Shown here: piece by piece, positions 34,404-37,454 of the stretch | Layout of the letters: every line of letters begins with the position of its first letter | Numbering within the stretch: the stretch's first letter is position 1 | IMG/VR virus record: IMGVR_UViG_3300050343_000059 | Coordinates: 1 to 37,454 of that record | Direction: 5' to 3' (one strand) | Source of the DNA: a virus | DNA: 37,454 nucleotides | Translations under genes and position numbers: made by a program | Notes under the pieces: model-generated | Told to the model about the DNA's origin: nothing | Database searches by the model: none | What the model saw: the letters and a program-made list of their open reading frames with translations, nothing else

Positions 34404-34421
34404 TGTTGCATAATTGCAACA
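34404..34421. promoter_or_regulatory. Palindrome before the late operon
   Basis: TGTTGCA (34404-34410) and TGCAACA (34415-34421) form a perfect 7-bp inverted repeat with a 4-base centre, about 30 bp upstream of the small terminase ATG. On the minus strand a TATAAA-like box follows at 34383. A dimeric regulator of late transcription could bind here. Confidence 0.5.
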
Positions 34422-34459
34422 GTATTTAATTCTCTTTATAGTTGTTTCTTTGATATTAA

Positions 34460-34515
34460 TTAATTTAATATGAAGTTATCATTTTGTTTGCATATACTAT
34501 TTAATCTGGTATTAA
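34460..34515 (+). promoter_or_regulatory. Shared early regulatory module before the micro-gene array
   Basis: TTAATTTAATATGAA (34460-34474) repeats 1791-1805 exactly. TATACT (34493-34498) is a possible -10. TTAATCTGGTATTAA (34501-34515) is a near-palindrome with TTAAT/ATTAA arms and is the reverse complement of the motif at 1823 and 2606. It should control the rightward array starting at 34558. Confidence 0.55.
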
Positions 34516-34557
34516 TTAACTCATGTTCAAATTAACTAAAATAATAAAGGAGATAAA

Positions 34558-34923
34558 ATGAAATTGCATCATACAAAGTATAAAGAGAATTATAAAAAAT
34601 ATATACTTTCAACTATTGAAACTGGCTTAAATGATGAGCCATTAAAAACAGATCAAGATAAAATTAAATATATTTTTGATCGTTTTAATTCTGAATATGG
34701 GTTTATGATTAATAGAGTCGGTAAATATAAAGCCATGTCTGAATGGTTATCTGGTTTGGCTTTAGATATAGAATTTTATTATTCTGATATAGTTGATCTA
34801 GCCATTAAAATGGGTTCAATAGATTCTAATCCAAATGACAAACTAAAAAATAAAGTTGAGCAAGGCTATTTTGATTTTATGGCTAATATCATTTTGGGAT
34901 TTGAGCCAAAGGAGGTTGCATGA
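34558..34923 (+). CDS. Unknown conserved-looking 121-aa phage protein
   Basis: AAGGAG ribosome site. DKIKYIFDRFNSEYGFMINR, then KAMSEWLSGLALDIEFYYSD and FMANIILGFEP: an all-helical protein of a type widespread in marine phages, some with the label queuine-tRNA-ribosyltransferase-like but no catalytic motif here. First gene of the array and likely expressed early. Confidence 0.6.
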   Translation: MKLHHTKYKENYKKYILSTIETGLNDEPLKTDQDKIKYIFDRFNSEYGFMINRVGKYKAMSEWLSGLALDIEFYYSDIVDLAIKMGSIDSNPNDKLKNKVEQGYFDFMANIILGFEPKEVA

Positions 34924-35171
34924 GTAAATATTTTGCAGAATTTGAAACAGAAACCAAAGTAATAGATGTAAAAAGATTAAAAAGCTCTTTTTGTGGAAAT
35001 CCAAAATATGAATTTAATTTTAATGATGTTGGACTCTTAACGACTCCAGCTAATGCTGGTTGGGTTTATGGATTTTCAACTAATACTTTTTTAAATAAAA
35101 ATGTATCAATTAAATATCATATTACAAAGACAGGAAGATATATTTTGGATTCTATAAAGGAGGTAAAATGA
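34920..35171 (+). CDS. Unknown 83-aa protein
   Basis: Starts within GGAGGTTGCATGA, overlapping the previous stop. KVIDVKRLKSSFCGNPKYEF, then GLLTTPANAGWVYGF and a closing KYHITKTGRYILDSI suggest a small beta-barrel. A widespread but uncharacterised phage pattern. Confidence 0.6.
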   Translation: MSKYFAEFETETKVIDVKRLKSSFCGNPKYEFNFNDVGLLTTPANAGWVYGFSTNTFLNKNVSIKYHITKTGRYILDSIKEVK

Positions 35172-35335
35172 ATATTTATCAATTAAATAAATTAATCCTA
35201 AAATTAGAGTCTGAAAACAATTTAACTAATAATGAATTAATTGAATTTTATAAAGTTAAAAGAATTGAATTAATTGGTCAAATAAATTCAGAGCTAAAAA
35301 AAAATATCAATAAATTTTTTAAGGAGGTTAAATGA
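35168..35335 (+). CDS. 55-aa helical micro-protein
   Basis: ATG at 35168 in GGAGGTAAAATGA. MNIYQLNKLILKLESENNLT, then YKVKRIELIGQINSELKKN: two helices, probably a small coiled coil. The last codons contain the next gene's ribosome site. Confidence 0.55.
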   Translation: MNIYQLNKLILKLESENNLTNNELIEFYKVKRIELIGQINSELKKNINKFFKEVK

Positions 35336-35511
35336 AAAAATATGAAATTGTTTATGGTTTGAACTCTCAAATTTTTAATTCAAATCAACAAACTTTAGCA
35401 CAAATTTATTTTTGTGAAGCTAAAAACAAAGATCAAGCAATTCAATCATATTGTAAAAATTATGATGAAAAAATATTTAGTATGATTGAAGAACCAATGG
35501 AGGTTAAATGA
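35332..35511 (+). CDS. 59-aa micro-protein
   Basis: MKKYEIVYGLNSQIFNSNQQ, then YFCEAKNKDQAIQSYCKNYD. The layout strand-then-helix with EAKNKDQAI recalls small ferredoxin-like-fold phage proteins. Coupled at both ends by GGAGGTTAAATGA. Confidence 0.55.
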   Translation: MKKYEIVYGLNSQIFNSNQQTLAQIYFCEAKNKDQAIQSYCKNYDEKIFSMIEEPMEVK

Positions 35512-35639
35512 TAACGATTAGATGTAATAATTGCGAAACACTCTATGAAGAATATGAAATTAATATTGTTGAATGTACAGAATGTAAAACTGATCAATAT
35601 TTAATGCAGTTAGAAAGTGAGCAAGATAATGAAGAATAA
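35508..35639 (+). CDS. 43-aa zinc-ribbon micro-protein
   Basis: MITIRCNNCETLYEEYEINI then VECTECKTDQ: two CxxC knuckles separated by 16 residues, a minimal zinc ribbon with an acidic tail. Probably a protein- or nucleic-acid-binding regulator. Confidence 0.55.
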   Translation: MITIRCNNCETLYEEYEINIVECTECKTDQYLMQLESEQDNEE

Positions 35640-35814
35640 AGATATAAATATTTATAATCTATTCTCTGCAACCTATAAAAGGAAAATCTTTTCTTTTATT
35701 GGTTTCGGTGAATTATCACTAATGCCTAAGCTTAATAGGCCTATAAGGCAAATTTCAAATATATATCAATTTCCAATTAAATCGTACTACAACCAAAAAA
35801 GGAGGGTTAAATAA
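35629..35814 (+). CDS. 61-aa basic protein
   Basis: ATG 35629 (a GTG at 35617 is in frame). MKNKDINIYNLFSATYKRKI, then FSFIGFGELSLMPKLNRPIR and a basic tail. No ribosome site at the start; its own end carries GGAGGGTTAAATAATG for the next gene. Moderately supported. Confidence 0.45.
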   Translation: MKNKDINIYNLFSATYKRKIFSFIGFGELSLMPKLNRPIRQISNIYQFPIKSYYNQKRRVK

Positions 35815-35993
35815 TGCAATCAAAAACGGATCATATCTATTCAACTGCTATTGCTTATGCTTGTTATAAAAGTGGAGCAAAAAGAGTTGATGATAATTTA
35901 TTAAAAAGTATGTTTAAAGATTTATGCTTATTATCTGATGAATATGCTTTTGACTACAAACAAGAATTAAAAAAAATATTAAAGGAGGGTTAA
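35814..35993 (+). CDS. 59-aa helical micro-protein
   Basis: Strong GGAGGG ribosome site. MQSKTDHIYSTAIAYACYKS, then GAKRVDDNLLKSMFKDLCLL: helical, no motif recognised. TAATG junction with the previous gene. Confidence 0.55.
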   Translation: MQSKTDHIYSTAIAYACYKSGAKRVDDNLLKSMFKDLCLLSDEYAFDYKQELKKILKEG

Positions 35994-35996
35994 ATA

Positions 35997-36155
35997 ATGA
36001 GTGAAATAACAGATAAAGACAGAGAAACTAAAAAAGAGCTTATTGAGTCTATTCAATCAATATTAAATGCAAATAAAGATAATGATTATTGCTGCCAATA
36101 TTGGTTATCTGACATGATTAAGCAGCAATTTAAACTACATGAAATACATGATTGA
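35997..36155 (+). CDS. 52-aa acidic helical micro-protein
   Basis: GGAGGGTTAAATA precedes the ATG. MSEITDKDRETKKELIESIQ, then DYCCQYWLSDMIKQQFKLHE. Last gene of the array, followed by a hairpin. Function unknown. Confidence 0.5.
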   Translation: MSEITDKDRETKKELIESIQSILNANKDNDYCCQYWLSDMIKQQFKLHEIHD

Positions 36156-36170
36156 AATAATAATAATTGC

Positions 36171-36191
36171 AGAGATTATAATGATCTCTTT
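36171..36191 (+). terminator. Weak terminator after the micro-gene array
   Basis: AGAGAT (36171-36176) / ATCTCT (36184-36189) followed by TTTG and A/T-rich DNA, 16 bp past the last stop. A modest stem; probable intrinsic terminator by position. Confidence 0.5.
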
Positions 36192-36205
36192 GTATTTAAT
36201 TAATC

Positions 36206-36272
36206 AATAAGACCTAAATCTATAACTAGAAAGAAAGAGAGAGATAAAGATATTGAAGAAATAGGTCTTATT
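36206..36272. repeat. Perfect 11-bp inverted repeat enclosing a purine-rich loop
   Basis: AATAAGACCTA (36206-36216) and TAGGTCTTATT (36262-36272) flank 45 bases that are mostly A and G. No reading frame of note. It could be a structured RNA, a terminator of larger form, or a protein-binding site. Its first arm lies 50 bp after the array's last gene. Confidence 0.5.
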
Positions 36273-36282
36273 ATGATTCAAA

Positions 36283-36391
36283 TTAACTTAATATGAGATA
36301 AATGAATGAAACACAAAATTAAGTTATATTATACCAGATTTAGTACATTAATTTTTAATATTGTCAAGATATAGTGTTGCAAAAATACAAT
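36283..36391 (+). promoter_or_regulatory. Third copy of the regulatory module plus promoter for the YkgJ-like gene
   Basis: TTAACTTAATATGAG (36283-36297), AGATAAATGAAT (36296-36307) and TTATACCAGATTTAG (36327-36341) echo the pieces at 1791-1841. A promoter TTGTCA (36361-36366), 19-bp spacer, TACAAT (36386-36391) follows, about 60 bp before the gene start. Confidence 0.5.
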
Positions 36392-36452
36392 AAAATAAAT
36401 TTATTTTGTGAAGTCGTTGAAAATAACACAACCTACGGATATTTATATATAT

Positions 36453-36980
36453 ATGCACAATAAACCAAAATCATGTGGAGATTGCACCCTTTGTTGCAAA
36501 TTACCTGAAATAAATGATTTAGAATATCACAAAAAATCATTTAGCTATTGTAAAAACTGTAATTTATCAAAAGGAAATTGTAATATTTATGAAAATAGAC
36601 CTATAACTTGTAAAACCTTTGAGTGTTTTTATTTAGAAGATAAAACAGATTTAAAACCAAATGATGTTGGTTTTTTTATATTTGCAGAGCAACACATAAT
36701 ATTTGAACATGGAGAACAAAAAATTAGAACTATTTATTGTGAAAAAAATAGACTTAAAGATTTAATAAACAATTTAAACAAAGATAAAAAGATTAAAGCA
36801 TTAATTAATGATGGTTATGCTTTCCATATTAGATATGATGAAAATGATAAACATATTAAAATATATGATCCAAAAGCATTTGGAGAAAATTTAGTATTTA
36901 TGCACAAAAATTGGCCAATAAAAAAACAAAATGAAGTAATAAATAAATTTTCACTTCAAGAAATAAGCTCTACCTTTTAA
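36453..36980 (+). CDS. YkgJ-type cysteine-cluster protein (UPF0153-like)
   Basis: About 175 aa from ATG 36453; a GTG frame from 36408 is less likely. SCGDCTLCCKLPEI, then YCKNCNLSKGNCNIYENRPI and TCKTFEC give the CxxCxxCC...C..C...C...RPxxC series of the YkgJ family, thought to bind zinc or an iron-sulphur cluster. Host-type gene at a phage locus, with its own promoter and operator-like motif; likely an accessory gene. Its 3' end overlaps the convergent gene by 30 bp. Confidence 0.75.
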   Translation: MHNKPKSCGDCTLCCKLPEINDLEYHKKSFSYCKNCNLSKGNCNIYENRPITCKTFECFYLEDKTDLKPNDVGFFIFAEQHIIFEHGEQKIRTIYCEKNRLKDLINNLNKDKKIKALINDGYAFHIRYDENDKHIKIYDPKAFGENLVFMHKNWPIKKQNEVINKFSLQEISSTF

Positions 36981-37385
36981 ATGATAAAGTTTTAATAACT
37001 CATAGAGTGCATTGTAATATTTAATTCTGCATTGTTCATGGCTAATAGGTAAAAAAAACCTTTTTAACTGCCTAAATGATCGTTTATATGGAAAATTCCT
37101 TAATGAGATGATGTCCCTATCCTTTTCACTAGCCTTAACTAATAACAATATACAAAACTCATAGACTTGTAATTGTTCACCATTAAGCCTAATTTTCATT
37201 TTAGGTTTATCTTCACCCTTATAAGAGTCTTTATCCTTACCAATGCCATATAATCTATCTATGAGAGTAAACATCTCTGTACGTCTATTCTTCATATTTA
37301 ATGGACTAGGCATATATCGTTCAACGTATGTTGCAGTTTGGAAATAATTATCTAATTGATCTACTGTTAATTTAGTCGGTATCAT
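36951..37385 (-). CDS. Unknown 144-aa protein, end of leftward early operon
   Basis: MIPTKLTVDQLDNYFQTATY; a basic middle; QLQVYEFCILLLVKASEKDR, then SLRNFPYKRSFRQLKRFFLP and CRIKYYNALYELL. The C-terminal half has the shape of a helix-turn-helix with basic recognition helix (DUF6362-like is possible). ATG overlaps the stop of the 68-aa gene that crosses the window ends. Might act in replication or regulation. Confidence 0.5.
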   Translation of the reverse strand: MIPTKLTVDQLDNYFQTATYVERYMPSPLNMKNRRTEMFTLIDRLYGIGKDKDSYKGEDKPKMKIRLNGEQLQVYEFCILLLVKASEKDRDIISLRNFPYKRSFRQLKRFFLPISHEQCRIKYYNALYELLKLYHLKGRAYFLK

Positions 37386-37454
37386 TTTCTGCTATATCCT
37401 TTAAATATTGTTGGAATCTGTCTGTTGATAGTGATTTTTGTTTTTGTTTAATGT
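37372..37454 (-). CDS. Unknown 68-aa protein, C-terminal part (begins at position 124)
   Basis: Entering from the right edge, the frame set by the first 41 codons at 124-2 and the split codon (1, 37454, 37453) remains open for 26 more codons (IKQKQKSLSTDRFQQYLKDI then AENDTD) to TAA at 37374-37372. The end overlaps the start of the next gene in a usual phage ATG/stop arrangement. This joins the two window ends. Confidence 0.7.
   Translation of the reverse strand, partial: IKQKQKSLSTDRFQQYLKDIAENDTD

Noticed and set aside
1-37454. Reverse transcriptase-based diversity system for the fibres
   Set aside because: No reverse transcriptase gene or variable-repeat/template pair was found by reading the window.

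Overview
The window is most simply read as the whole genome of a small temperate podovirus-like phage, linearised at an arbitrary point, that infects a SAR11-like (Pelagibacterales) alphaproteobacterium. The host guess is an inference. It rests on strong AT richness, many tiny overlapping genes, and half of a bacterial tRNA-Asn gene sitting beside an integrase as a phage attachment site. A gene that starts at position 124 on the minus strand runs off the left edge and continues in frame from position 37454 to a stop at 37372, so the two ends appear to join into a circle of about 37.45 kb.

Layout. (1) A leftward early operon runs from about 1706 through the junction to 36951: two zinc-ribbon micro-proteins, a PD-(D/E)XK-like protein, a replication-type helix-turn-helix protein with iteron-like repeats downstream, and two unknown proteins. 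(2) A rightward operon (1857-6269) holds an unknown 250-aa protein, a RecB/Cas4-like exonuclease, a probable single-strand annealing protein, a DUF736-like protein, a DUF3310 protein, a LexA-type winged helix without protease, and an XRE repressor, closed by tandem hairpins. (3) A tyrosine integrase (minus) is followed by attP at about 7517-7784, built from the 5' half of tRNA-Asn flanked by paired arm-type repeats. (4) One leftward late block (34375 down to 7898) carries small terminase, large terminase, P22-like portal, scaffold, SU10-like capsid, neck and tail proteins, several fibre genes including a tandem triplet, internal or ejection-type proteins, and a lysis group (M15 peptidase, holin-like and other membrane proteins). 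(5) A rightward array of micro-genes (34558-36155) shares a repeated ribosome-binding/stop cassette. It is followed by a YkgJ-type Cys-cluster gene.

No DNA or RNA polymerase gene is visible, so the phage probably relies on host polymerases plus its own initiator-like and recombination proteins. Lysogeny would be set by the integrase, the XRE protein and perhaps the LexA-like protein. A shared motif (consensus TTAATACCAGATTAA) lies at the main early promoters and at the integrase promoter and is a good operator candidate.

Quality note: from about 16.4 to 33.4 kb most long genes are broken by one-base losses, often in A/T homopolymers, while 1-16.3 kb and 33.9-37.4 kb are clean. These breaks look like sequencing errors. 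The affected genes are given as full-span CDS entries marked frameshifted.
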